Shown: positions 1-7,856, counted from the stretch's first letter. The stretch: 12,037 nucleotides of DNA from an uncultured Brachyspira sp. (GCF_949287625.1 NZ_CASEGO010000100.1:1-12037); one strand, 5' to 3'. Numbers and translations are program-made. The notes: generated by a model not told the origin, from the letters alone.

Positions 1-9
1 GGATATAAG

Positions 10-35
10 GTTCTTTTTGCGGCGGGAAAAAGAAC
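10..35. repeat. Perfect 9-bp inverted repeat at left edge
   Basis: GTTCTTTTT (10-18) and AAAAAGAAC (27-35) are exact inverted copies around an 8-base GC-rich loop. A transcript leaving leftward from the symmetric promoter at 45-96 would fold here, but no T run follows on either strand, so I do not call it a terminator. A related pattern (CGGC next to a six-A run) recurs near 364-373. It probably belongs to the same composite intergenic element as the GC-rich island. Confidence 0.5.
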
Positions 36-44
36 AATAAAAAA

Positions 45-96
45 TTGACAAACTTAAAAATTTTCAGTATATACCTAAATAAATACAGTTTGTCAA
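45..96. promoter_or_regulatory. Symmetric bidirectional promoter with shared -10
   Basis: On the plus strand TTGACA (45-50), a 17-base spacer and TATATA (68-73) make a near-consensus sigma-70 promoter. On the minus strand TTGACA (complement of 91-96), a 17-base spacer and the same TATATA make a second one. The -10 is its own reverse complement, and the -35 boxes lie in a perfect 10-bp inverted repeat (45-54 and 87-96) centred on it. Both polymerases would compete for one -10. No open reading frame follows in either direction inside the window, so the product, if any, is non-coding or lies off the left edge. The match is read directly; activity is inferred. Confidence 0.55.
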
Positions 97-119
97 AAAA
101 TAATTTTTTTAAATTTCGA

Positions 120-345
120 TATTTGCGGGGCTTTGCCCACCACGCTGTGTGCTACGCCCCCCAGTTCTTTTGTGACGCTGTCCGCCTCGCTCTGCGTGCC
201 TGCGGCAAGGTGTAGCCTAAATTTTGGGTATTACCATACATTTAATACATATCTTTAAAATATAAAGTTCTAGTAATTGCGTTTTTCACGAAGTGTGACT
301 TTGGCAAAAACTTTGGCGAAGCCCGCCTGCGACCGCAGGAAGTAC
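120..345. repeat. GC-rich, hairpin-rich intergenic island
   Basis: Bases 124-217 are roughly 60-65% G+C in a window otherwise near 25-30%. The island contains short hairpins, including GGGC-TTT-GCCC (near 129-139) and CCTGCG/CGCAGG (326-339), and a tandem ACTTTGGC at 298-305 and 310-317. No open frame or start with a ribosome binding site is apparent. Similar GC-rich blocks between genes are, from memory, common in Brachyspira genomes and probably form a dispersed repeat family; I could not verify this. A decayed foreign fragment is the alternative. Confidence 0.45.
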
Positions 346-401
346 TGTTAAGTATGGTGTGTGCGGCAAAAAAGTTGATAGTTCTATATAATGTACATCA
401 G

Positions 402-430
402 TTGACAAAATATAGTCGTTTAGCTATATA
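402..430 (+). promoter_or_regulatory. Consensus-like promoter facing hydG 3' end
   Basis: TTGACA (402-407), a 17-base spacer and TATATA (425-430) repeat the exact architecture of the promoter at 45-73. Initiation would fall near 437, just before the hairpin at 443-487, and elongation beyond it would run antisense into the 3' end of hydG. No gene is present downstream on the plus strand. The box match is clear, but function is unknown. Confidence 0.45.
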
Positions 431-442
431 TCAAATAAAATA

Positions 443-487
443 CACCGAGCAAATAAAATCATATTTTTTATATTTTTCTGCTCGGTG
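443..487 (-). terminator. Probable terminator of the TM1266-hydG operon
   Basis: CACCGAGCA (443-451) and TGCTCGGTG (479-487) form a perfect 9-bp GC-containing stem around a 27-base AT-rich loop. On the minus strand, 68 bases after the hydG stop, the stem is followed by a T-rich stretch (TATTTTATTTG). The tail is not an uninterrupted T run and the loop is long, so termination may be leaky. On the plus strand no T run follows. Confidence 0.6.
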
Positions 488-555
488 AAATAAATAACTC
501 ATAAAATTAAATCAATAATTTATAGCCCAATATATAAAATTAGATAATATACAAA

Positions 556-1980
556 TTAAAATTTAAAATCTCTTCTTCCTTCATCTATGCCTTTTAAAGC
601 ATCTACTAATTTCATTTTAACCTTTTCATTAGGTACTCTCTCTATTTCATTTGCCATAACTTTATCTATAGATTTTTTAGTTTCTTCTTTGGCATAATCG
701 TTTTCATATTCTTTTAACGTTATTATAGCATTAGCCTGACAGAAATTTTTTATTTGTCCGCTCTTAGCAAAAGCCATAAATCTGTCTCCTGTTCTTCCTT
801 CTCTATAGCAAGCAGTACAAAAGCTAGGAAGATATCCTATATCTGAAAGCCATTTAATAATATCATCAAGAGAGCGGTTATCAGATATTTCGAACTGTTT
901 TGAATTCTCCTCTTCCTCTTCTACATATCCTCCTACACTAGTTCTTGATCCTCCGCTTATTTGAGAAACTCCTACTTCTAATGCCTCCTCTCTTGATTTT
1001 TGGCTCTCTCTTGTAGAAACTATTATTCCAGTATAAGGAACAGCAATTCTTAAAACAGCAACTATTTTTTTGAATAGACTATCAACTATAGCATTAGGGA
1101 AACTTTTAACATCAACATCATCAGCAGGTCTTATTCTAGGAACACTTATAGTATGAGGTCCGCAGCCGAAAGTATCTTCTAAATGTTTAGCATGATAAAG
1201 CATAGCAGTAAAATCATATTTATAATCATAAAGCCCGAATAATACACCTATACCTACATCATCAATACCGCCTTCCATAGCTCTGTCCATTGCCTCAGTA
1301 TGATATTCATAATTACTTTTAGGTCCGCTTGGGTGAACTTTCTCATAAGTAGGTTTATGATAAGTCTCTTGGAATAATACATAAGTACCAATTCCTGCAT
1401 CTTTTAACTTTTTATAATTTTCAACTGTAGTAGCTGCAATATTAACATTAACTCTTCTAATAGCTCCGTTTTTATGCTTAATGCTGTATATAGTTTTTAT
1501 AGATTCAAGTAAATATTCCATACTAGCATAATCAGGGTCTTCACCTGTTTCTAATGCTAATCTCTTATGTCCCATATCCTGTAATGCTGTAACTTCTGCC
1601 CTGATTTCATCTTGAGTTAACTGCTTTCTTGCTATATGACTATTTTTAGCATGATAAGGACAGTAAACACAGCCGTTAATACAATAATTAGATAAATAAA
1701 GAGGGGCAAATAAAACTATTCTTTTACCATATATTTCTAATTTGATTTTCTTTGCTATTTCAAACATCTCATTTTCAGAATCTTTATCATTACAAAGAAG
1801 CAAAGCTAATGCCTCATAAGGTTCAAGCCCTTTCATTAAACTTGCTTTATCTAATATCTCTCTTATATTATAATCGCCGCTTTCTACTTTGGATATGGTC
1901 TTTAATATCTCTTCATCATTAATAAACTCATTTGCATTTCTTGATTTGGAATCGTACTTGAATAAAGTTTCTAAAGACAT
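556..1980 (-). CDS. hydG: HydG, [FeFe]-hydrogenase H-cluster maturase (radical SAM tyrosine lyase)
   Basis: HydG cleaves tyrosine by radical SAM chemistry to p-cresol and dehydroglycine, which yields the CO and CN- ligands of the hydrogenase H-cluster. The 474-residue protein shows the radical SAM motif CxxxCxxC at C100, C104 and C107. It also has the HydG-specific C-terminal CX2CX22C motif (C388, C391, C414), which binds the auxiliary cluster holding the labile iron. That C-terminal motif separates HydG from the related thiamine enzyme ThiH. The open frame extends 26 codons further upstream, but the ATG at 1980 has AGGAG seven bases before it and begins the usual HydG N-terminus (MSLETLFKYD), so I use that start. 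It is the second gene of an operon, 34 bases after the TM1266-type regulator gene. HydE and HydF are not in the window. Confidence 0.96.
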   Translation of the reverse strand: MSLETLFKYDSKSRNANEFINDEEILKTISKVESGDYNIREILDKASLMKGLEPYEALALLLCNDKDSENEMFEIAKKIKLEIYGKRIVLFAPLYLSNYCINGCVYCPYHAKNSHIARKQLTQDEIRAEVTALQDMGHKRLALETGEDPDYASMEYLLESIKTIYSIKHKNGAIRRVNVNIAATTVENYKKLKDAGIGTYVLFQETYHKPTYEKVHPSGPKSNYEYHTEAMDRAMEGGIDDVGIGVLFGLYDYKYDFTAMLYHAKHLEDTFGCGPHTISVPRIRPADDVDVKSFPNAIVDSLFKKIVAVLRIAVPYTGIIVSTRESQKSREEALEVGVSQISGGSRTSVGGYVEEEEENSKQFEISDNRSLDDIIKWLSDIGYLPSFCTACYREGRTGDRFMAFAKSGQIKNFCQANAIITLKEYENDYAKEETKKSIDKVMANEIERVPNEKVKMKLVDALKGIDEGRRDFKF

Positions 1981-2014
1981 AAAATATACTCCTATTTTAT
2001 AATTAAACTGTTTA

Positions 2015-2266
2015 TTATTTTTTACTTGCATAAAGTGCTTTAGCAGAAACACCTTCAATCATGCCAAGTTTGCCTGTTAAACTATTAATTTTATCGATAG
2101 GAGCATTTAATACTATGCTTATGATATTTATATTTTCTTCTCTGTAAGGTATACCCATTCTTCCTATAACAAAATCACTGTAGCTATGAAGAATTTCATT
2201 CACCTTTGCCGCAGCATTGGTGTCTTCAATTATTATACCTATAACAGCAATTCTATTATTTTCCAT
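2015..2266 (-). CDS. TM1266-family iron-only hydrogenase system regulator
   Basis: This 83-residue protein matches the small TM1266 family found beside hydE, hydF or hydG in anaerobes, described as a putative regulator of the [FeFe]-hydrogenase system. The fold is expected to be ACT/ferredoxin-like; the pattern RIAVIGIIIED...VNEILHSYSDFVIGRMGIPYRE is typical of the family. It has no DNA-binding domain of its own, so how it would regulate is unknown. An in-frame TAG two codons upstream fixes the ATG as the earliest start. That start has no clear Shine-Dalgarno sequence; an AAAGGAA lies too far upstream (over 30 bases). The gene leads an operon with hydG, which starts 34 bases after its stop. 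Family assignment is from sequence resemblance; the role is inferred from that family and the neighbour. Confidence 0.88.
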   Translation of the reverse strand: MENNRIAVIGIIIEDTNAAAKVNEILHSYSDFVIGRMGIPYREENINIISIVLNAPIDKINSLTGKLGMIEGVSAKALYASKK

Positions 2267-2349
2267 AAACTAACAAAAAAGATAAAATACAATTTTTTTA
2301 TATGTTCCTTTATGATAAACATTAACAGTTATTCATTTAGGTAATTTTT

Positions 2350-2377
2350 ATTATAAAACTATAAATTATTTTGTAAA
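2350..2377 (-). promoter_or_regulatory. Promoter of the TM1266-hydG operon
   Basis: Read on the minus strand: TTTACA (2372-2377), a 16-base spacer and a perfect TATAAT (2350-2355). The predicted start near 2343 leaves a leader of about 75 bases before the ATG at 2266. It lies wholly in the 147-base gap after the chemoreceptor gene, so the maturation operon need not depend on readthrough. Confidence 0.55.
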
Positions 2378-2413
2378 TAGATTTTATTAATTTTTTATCA
2401 AAATATTTTATAA

Positions 2414-4252
2414 TTATTTTTCTATATGGAAAAAGCTAACAACATTTTGAAGTTCTTTAGCATCATTATAAAGTGATATAGAAGAAGCTGTTGACTCTTC
2501 AACTAAAGCAGCATTTTCCTGAGTAATAGTATCCATTTCCATAACAGCTTTATTAACCTGAGCTACTCCAGACTGCTGTTCTAAGGCAGCCGCACTTATA
2601 TCTTTTATAATATTTGCAGTTTCTTCAATTTGTTCTTTTATTCCTATAAATAATTGTTCCTGACTCTCTACAATCTCATTAGCCTTATTAATTTTATCAT
2701 ACACCTGATTAATCAATTCTGTAATGTCTTTTGCTGAAGTCTGACTATTTTGTGCTAAACTTCTAACCTCACTTGCTACAACTGCAAAACCTTTACCCTG
2801 ATCTCCTGCACGTGCTGCCTCTACTGCTGCATTAAGTGCTAAAATATTAGTCTGAAAAGCAATGCCCTCTATAACTTTTATTATATCTTTAATTTTTTCA
2901 CTGTCATTATTAACTTCATTCATACTTTTTACTGTCTCAGCAACTACAGAAGCTGCATTTTCTATAGATTCCTTACAGCTATTCATCATATCATTACCCT
3001 TTACAGAATTATTGGTAGCCATAGATATTGCTGAAGATATTTCTTCCATAGATGAAGCAGTCTCCTCAAGATTAGCAGCCGTATTTTCTGCTTTTGCTGC
3101 TAAGTTCTTATTTCCAGAAGCAAGAGCATTAGCAGCATTAGACATCTTATCAGCATTATGCAAAGTAGTTTCTATTACCTCTATTAGTTTATATTTCATA
3201 TTATGAAAAGAATGTGATAATTCTCCAAGTTCATCTTTTCTATTTAGCTTTCTTCTATGCATAATAAGCCTGCCGCTTTCTATTTCCTTAGCTTCCTCAA
3301 CTATAATATTAAGAGGTTTTATTATACTTCTTGTAAATAAAAATACTACCAATGTCATAATAACCATTGATATAATGCCTATTATTATACTTATTACAAT
3401 AATGGATCTATTAACTTCATATATCTCTTCAGTATCCATAGCATAAGCAACTATCCAAGGCTGAACACTCATTTTTTTATAATAACCAGCTCTTATATGA
3501 TCATTAAAAGAATATTTTAATTCTCCATCTGTATTTGAACTTTGAATTATTGTATTATATTCACTTGGAGCTTGTTTATTTATTTCTGCAGAATCTGTAT
3601 CCATTACAACTACAGATTTATTATTAACCGTTACTATTCTTCCTGTTTTCCCTAATCGTACATTACTGAAATAAGCGTCATATATAGACATTATTTTTAT
3701 AATAGATACTAAATAGCCTATTAATTGATCATTATAATCAAGTATCCTTACCCCTAAAGATATTGTAAGATCCCCCGTAGCTGCTGATTTAACAATATCA
3801 TCTCCAAATGCCGCTTCTTCACCTGCTAATAACTTATTCATCATAGTAGGTCTTAAATCCATAAAATTTCTGCCTATTAATTGCGAGTTTCTATCAAAAA
3901 CTATCACCCCGTTTGTATCCATTATAGAAATATTTTCTATAAAACTATTATTTTCTACAAATGAAGTTACATCTAAAAAAACATTATTACTATATGCGGT
4001 CATATTTGAAAAGAAATTTTTAATATTAGCACCGCTTGTATATGATTTATTAAGCATTACCTGAGCATTTAATATAGAATCAAACAAATTAGCATAACCC
4101 CCAACAGTATTCTCAAAACCTGTATTAATACTCTCAGTTATTCCTTTATTTGAAAAGTATACTGAGGTAGATAACAAAAACAATAACATCAATATAGACA
4201 TTAAACTAATAATAACCGGCAGTTTAAAAGATAAACTATAAATTTTCTTCAT
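2414..4252 (-). CDS. Methyl-accepting chemotaxis protein, Cache type
   Basis: A 612-residue membrane chemoreceptor that passes ligand signals to the CheA-CheW kinase complex. In order: a short cytoplasmic N-terminus; transmembrane helix about 11-33; an extracytoplasmic Cache-like sensor domain about 35-280, with a PAS-like core around IMDTNGVIVFD (110-120); a second transmembrane helix about 284-307; HAMP about 308-360; and a signalling domain to the C-terminus. The invariant hairpin tip is clear at about 460-500 (IAFQTNILALNAAVEAARAG). Likely methylation stretches are near 394-409 and 579-590. The RxWY motif of amino-acid-binding dCache receptors is not apparent, so the ligand is unknown. 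There is no C-terminal NWETF-like pentapeptide. AGGAG lies six bases before the ATG, and the gene has its own strong promoter. Confidence 0.95.
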   Translation of the reverse strand: MKKIYSLSFKLPVIISLMSILMLLFLLSTSVYFSNKGITESINTGFENTVGGYANLFDSILNAQVMLNKSYTSGANIKNFFSNMTAYSNNVFLDVTSFVENNSFIENISIMDTNGVIVFDRNSQLIGRNFMDLRPTMMNKLLAGEEAAFGDDIVKSAATGDLTISLGVRILDYNDQLIGYLVSIIKIMSIYDAYFSNVRLGKTGRIVTVNNKSVVVMDTDSAEINKQAPSEYNTIIQSSNTDGELKYSFNDHIRAGYYKKMSVQPWIVAYAMDTEEIYEVNRSIIVISIIIGIISMVIMTLVVFLFTRSIIKPLNIIVEEAKEIESGRLIMHRRKLNRKDELGELSHSFHNMKYKLIEVIETTLHNADKMSNAANALASGNKNLAAKAENTAANLEETASSMEEISSAISMATNNSVKGNDMMNSCKESIENAASVVAETVKSMNEVNNDSEKIKDIIKVIEGIAFQTNILALNAAVEAARAGDQGKGFAVVASEVRSLAQNSQTSAKDITELINQVYDKINKANEIVESQEQLFIGIKEQIEETANIIKDISAAALEQQSGVAQVNKAVMEMDTITQENAALVEESTASSISLYNDAKELQNVVSFFHIEK

Positions 4253-4319
4253 AATAGACTCCTAAATAAAACACTGAATTTGTATTAAATGAATGATAAA
4301 TGTAAAATTTTATAAATTT

Positions 4320-4348
4320 AGTATAGTACAATTATATGTAAGTGTCAA
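4320..4348 (-). promoter_or_regulatory. Consensus sigma-70 promoter of the chemoreceptor gene
   Basis: On the minus strand TTGACA (4343-4348) is a perfect -35, separated by exactly 17 bases from TATACT (4320-4325). Initiation near 4313 gives a leader of about 60 bases ending in AGGAG (4259-4263). This is a housekeeping-type promoter. No sigma-28-like motility promoter is seen. Confidence 0.7.
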
Positions 4349-4624
4349 TAAAGTAAATTAATTTTATATAATTATAAAAATTTTATTACTGAATATGTAA
4401 AATATATAATAAATATGTGAAACGCATAATAAAAATATATAATAATCTTAATATTATACTTGCTGCAAAACTAATGATTATTTTAGTAATTAAATTATTC
4501 TGACAAAATATAATTATTTATATATCAGTAATTCTATTATTTTGTAAATAATAGAGTTAAGATATATCATTTAGATTTATAATAAAAGATTTTATTATAT
4601 AAAATTTTAGAAATAAAGTATTAT
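4349..4624. other. Gene-free AT-rich spacer with two AT-only dyads
   Basis: Together with the chemoreceptor leader this is a stretch of about 370 bases without a gene. It holds two weak inverted repeats. One is a 12-bp stem with one mismatch (4530-4541 and 4547-4558, core CTATTATT/AATAATAG). The other is a perfect 7-bp ATTTTAT/ATAAAAT pair (4589-4595 and 4599-4605), 20 bases past the TPR stop. Either could help end the TPR operon transcript, but both lack GC and a clean T run. Nothing else is recognisable. Confidence 0.3.
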
Positions 4625-5488
4625 TTAAGATACGCAGACTTTCTCTTCATAAACCTCTTTAGCTTTAGAATAAAACTCTGCTGCTTTTTCATAATTTCCA
4701 TTAATAAATTCAATATTACCTAAATGGAAATAAGAACTAGAATCAGGATTTTCTTTTATTTTTTTAGTATATTTAACTTTGCTTTCTTCTAAATTAGGGT
4801 AATTATCCCTCAAACTTTTACTTCTAAGATTTTTAAGTGCAAGAATTTCCGGAGTATCGGCAGGATACATAGCCAAAGCCTGCAAATACATATTTTCAGC
4901 TCTTTTATAATCTTTAATTTCATGAAGACATACGCCGTAATAATGATAATCATTATGATCAGCCAAATTATTATCTACCAATATTTTATAAAAATTCATA
5001 GCCTCTTTATAAAGTTCATTTCTAAAGAAGTAATTAGCCATATAAACCAAAGCAACTCTGTCTTTTGAATTAATTTTAAGTACATTTTTAGCAGCTTCCA
5101 ATCCTTTATCTTCTTCTTTAAGCATAGTACATAAAGATAAAAACTCATAATAAGGATCAAGATTCTGAGAAGTATATAATGTAATACCTTTTCTATAAAG
5201 TTCAAAAGCCTCCTGAAGTCTGTATTCTTTTTTGGCAATAGCTCCTAAAATAAAATATGCCTCAGCTGCCATCCAATATTCTAAGAAAGTGTTTAAAAAT
5301 ATTTTAGCATGTTCATAATCGCCGTTTTCAAATAAGGAAACAGCTACCTGTAAATACGACTTCATATCTTCAGAAGTACTTAATCTCATACTTCTTTTTA
5401 AAGCCTCGATAGCCTCTTCATTTACTCCTTTCTTTAAAAGTTCCTCTGCAAGATTACTTAATTTCATTGCTTTAGTATTAGTAGACAC
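4625..5488 (-). CDS. Cytoplasmic tetratricopeptide-repeat protein
   Basis: A 287-residue protein made almost wholly of TPR helical pairs. Repeat-like units run about 8-40, 42-73, 75-108, 110-143, 145-177, 179-211 and, after a charged linker, 250-283. The clearest has the YFHLGNIEFINGNYEKAAEFYSKA pattern. There is no signal peptide or membrane segment. TPR arrays bind partner proteins; the partner is unknown. The start is GTG, chosen because AGGAG (5495-5499) stands six bases before it; the next ATG is seven codons in. The gene begins 18 bases after the stop of the LamG/FN3-like gene, and its Shine-Dalgarno fills that gap, so the two are almost certainly co-transcribed. I see no catalytic domain and do not assign a function. 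Confidence 0.88.
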   Translation of the reverse strand: MSTNTKAMKLSNLAEELLKKGVNEEAIEALKRSMRLSTSEDMKSYLQVAVSLFENGDYEHAKIFLNTFLEYWMAAEAYFILGAIAKKEYRLQEAFELYRKGITLYTSQNLDPYYEFLSLCTMLKEEDKGLEAAKNVLKINSKDRVALVYMANYFFRNELYKEAMNFYKILVDNNLADHNDYHYYGVCLHEIKDYKRAENMYLQALAMYPADTPEILALKNLRSKSLRDNYPNLEESKVKYTKKIKENPDSSSYFHLGNIEFINGNYEKAAEFYSKAKEVYEEKVCVS

Positions 5489-5506
5489 GTTAATCTCCTT
5501 TTTATT

Positions 5507-6922
5507 TTAATGAACTGGTCTAACATAAACTTCTTTGGAAAAACCGCTCTCTATATTTCCGCCTTCTCCGCCTATAGCAGTTATAGTAAAATAATAAACC
5601 TCATTACTATTAAGTCCTTCTATATAGTATTCACTCTGATTTCCTATCTGTATAGGAGTATACTCAGCATCATTATAAACTCCGGACTTTGTACCATAAT
5701 ATATTTTATATCCCACAACATCTTCATGAACAGCATCCCATTTTAGCATAACAGAATTATTATTAACCGCTGCTGCTGTTAAATTAACAGGTATTTGCGG
5801 AAGTCTTCCCTTATGATATGAAATATCAACATTATTCAATATAGGTGTTATATTTCTATCGATATTACTCTTTAATACAGCTCTTATCTGAACATACTTT
5901 ACATTTGCTGTAATAGTATTTGTGTTATTATCTAAATACTGCCAAGCTATATTATCATCATCTGGGGCAAAATAATAATCTGAAGTTCTATAATAAACAT
6001 CTATATAAGATCCATTTGTAAAACTTCCTGTATAATTTATAGAGTCTATAAATGTATTTTTATCCTCAAAATCTATAACTCTGCTTATTATTTCTCCGTT
6101 TGATGAGTACCTATATAAATTAAAATCTCTTTTATAACTAGGAGTGAAATAGAAGGCATCTAAACCTCCTATAAAACCTTGTCCTAAATATAATGGATCT
6201 AATTTTATATTATCAAATTCAGCAACATAAGGAGATCCGTTTCTATCACCTGTACTTGTTAAATAAACAACTTCTTCTTCAATTCCGTCTATATATTTTA
6301 CTAATTTTCCAGTAGAAGCATCAAAACTAACGCTATGATGTCTCCATTCATTTTCTTTTAAATACTCTCCTTCTGATAAAGTAACATTTGTATATTGACC
6401 ATTATAAGAAAATAAATTATTAAACTGCCAAACTAATCTGCCATTAATGATATTTGCTCTTATACCTGCATACTTTGTAACACCATTATCATTATATATA
6501 GCCATTTTTGAAAGAACTTTAGAGTTCATTCTTACTCTATAAGGATTTAAATAAAATTCAAAAGTAAAACTTGCCATAGAAGTATCATCAGAATTATCTA
6601 AATAATGATCTATTTTTACATAAGATCTAATATTTGGGAAAAATACAGCCTTTCCTCCATTAGCCCCTGTAATATATTTAATATCAGGACTATAGCTTAG
6701 TCCATGAAAATACGAAGAACCTAAAAGTGTTCTTTCAAATATTAAATTAATATCATTTGAAACTTCATCTGAATTACCATTATTTAATACAAAGCTATTA
6801 GTAATATTATCTAATGAACTGTAATAAATATTATTTGTATCAGAAAAAACATTAATAACAGCCGCATTTAGATTGACTGTACAAAATAAAATAAACGCTA
6901 TAAAAATACCTATATAACGCAC
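5507..6922 (-). CDS. Exported LamG-like / fibronectin type III protein
   Basis: About 471 residues. An N-terminal signal peptide (MRYIGIFIAFILFCTVNLNA) predicts export; the cysteine at 14 lacks a proper lipobox. Residues about 75-260 resemble a LamG/concanavalin-like beta sandwich (paired strands such as FTFEFYLNPYR and WRHHSVSFDASTGKLVKYIDG). A beta-rich middle region of about 280-375 follows, then a C-terminal fibronectin III domain about 377-465 (LTAAAVNNNSVMLKWDAV, then YYFTITAIGGEGG). Such folds bind sugars or proteins on the cell surface or in the periplasm. The frame allows a TTG at 6928, but AGGA directly abuts that codon; the GTG at 6922 sits seven bases after it, so I start there. 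It is first in a two-gene operon with the TPR protein. No anchor or enzyme motif is seen. Confidence 0.82.
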   Translation of the reverse strand: MRYIGIFIAFILFCTVNLNAAVINVFSDTNNIYYSSLDNITNSFVLNNGNSDEVSNDINLIFERTLLGSSYFHGLSYSPDIKYITGANGGKAVFFPNIRSYVKIDHYLDNSDDTSMASFTFEFYLNPYRVRMNSKVLSKMAIYNDNGVTKYAGIRANIINGRLVWQFNNLFSYNGQYTNVTLSEGEYLKENEWRHHSVSFDASTGKLVKYIDGIEEEVVYLTSTGDRNGSPYVAEFDNIKLDPLYLGQGFIGGLDAFYFTPSYKRDFNLYRYSSNGEIISRVIDFEDKNTFIDSINYTGSFTNGSYIDVYYRTSDYYFAPDDDNIAWQYLDNNTNTITANVKYVQIRAVLKSNIDRNITPILNNVDISYHKGRLPQIPVNLTAAAVNNNSVMLKWDAVHEDVVGYKIYYGTKSGVYNDAEYTPIQIGNQSEYYIEGLNSNEVYYFTITAIGGEGGNIESGFSKEVYVRPVH

Positions 6923-7022
6923 TTTCAATTCCTAATTATTTTTATATCTTTAATAATTCTTCGGATATTTTTTTAATTCCATTATTAAAAATATAATAAA
7001 AACCTATATTTAAAACTATATA

Positions 7023-7051
7023 TTTATACTAGCTGTAAAAATATATCTAAA
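7023..7051 (-). promoter_or_regulatory. Possible promoter of the LamG/FN3-TPR operon
   Basis: On the minus strand TATAAA (7023-7028) is preceded, 17 bases upstream, by TTTAGA (7046-7051). The -35 match is poor, and such boxes are common by chance in sequence this AT-rich. It is the best I found in the 286-base divergent gap shared with the ankyrin gene; the rest of that gap shows only A/T tracts. Confidence 0.3.
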
Positions 7052-7208
7052 TAAATACTATATTTTAAATATAAAAAAAAATTAAAATATGTTATCATAA
7101 TTTTTATATTTGGAAGTATTTTTCAGTTATTTTAATAGTAATGTTATTTTAGTAATATAAAAATATATTGTTTGACTTGACAAAAAGAGTACAATTTAAG
7201 GATTAAAT

Positions 7209-7844
7209 ATGAAATTGTTAATTATTATCAGTTTATTAATATCAAATGCAATGCTATTTGCAGATATAAAAATAGGTTTCTTTTCAGCAGTACATAGCGG
7301 AGATATAAAAACTGTACAGGAATATATAGAAATGGGTATTAATGTTAATATACAAGATGATATGAAAAGAACACCATTAATGATAGCAATGTATAAAAAT
7401 GATATGAAAATGGCTAAACTTTTTATTGATAATGAAGCAAATGTTAATATACAAGATAATAAATTTAATTCTCCTTTTTTATATGCATGCGAGAAAGGAT
7501 ATATAAATACAATAAAAATAATGTATGTTAATGCTGATACTAAAGTAGTTAATATATATGGGGCAAATGCCCTAATACTAGCATGCCAAAACGGTCATTG
7601 GGAAACTGTAACATTTCTGCTTGAAAACACTGATATAAATGTTAATCATATAGATAATTTATCAAGAACCGCTTTGCTTGAAATAGCAATATTTGGAAAA
7701 GACACTATTAATTATGTAGAAATAGTAAAACTCCTATTAGAACATAATGCCGACAAAAACATAAAAGACAGTAAAGGAAATGATGCTTTATACTATGCAA
7801 AAGAAAGAAATTTGAAAAATATAGAAAAATTATTAACAGAATGA
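7209..7844 (+). CDS. Secreted ankyrin-repeat protein
   Basis: A 211-residue protein with a signal peptide at about 1-18 (MKLLIIISLLISNAMLFA), followed by ankyrin repeats filling the rest. Units run about 21-51, 52-84, 85-117, 118-150, 151-187 (with a short insertion around 162-168) and a partial last repeat from 188. Consensus pieces are visible, such as RTPLMIAM, ANVNIQD and EIVKLLLEHNADKNIKD. Ankyrin repeats mediate protein binding. Export to the periplasm or beyond is predicted, but the partner is unknown; Brachyspira genomes are known for many ankyrin proteins. AAGGA (7198-7202) lies six bases before the ATG. A TACAAT at 7190-7195 could be a -10 (with TTGTTT at 7168-7173), which would leave a very short leader. 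The gene is monocistronic and ends at a terminator shared with hydA. Confidence 0.88.
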   Translation: MKLLIIISLLISNAMLFADIKIGFFSAVHSGDIKTVQEYIEMGINVNIQDDMKRTPLMIAMYKNDMKMAKLFIDNEANVNIQDNKFNSPFLYACEKGYINTIKIMYVNADTKVVNIYGANALILACQNGHWETVTFLLENTDINVNHIDNLSRTALLEIAIFGKDTINYVEIVKLLLEHNADKNIKDSKGNDALYYAKERNLKNIEKLLTE

Positions 7845-7856
7845 TTAAATACATAA

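Noticed and set aside
1..555. Coding sequence or tRNA in the GC-rich left end
   Set aside because: All frames are interrupted, no start with a ribosome site is seen, and no cloverleaf with a T-loop consensus was found.
1981..2058. Upstream 26-codon extension of hydG
   Set aside because: It would overlap the 3' end of the TM1266-type gene and its N-terminal residues do not look like HydG. The ATG at 1980 has a well-placed AGGAG and the family-typical start.
2240..2310. Possible leader peptide of 17 codons starting at a TTG and overlapping the TM1266-type start
   Set aside because: The AAAGGA is 13 bases from the TTG, too far, and the frame is hydrophobic AT-rich sequence likely to occur by chance.
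2862..3206. Plus-strand open frame of 114 codons inside the chemoreceptor gene
   Set aside because: It is antisense to the highly conserved signalling domain and only mirrors its codon pattern. There is no ribosome binding site or recognisable family.
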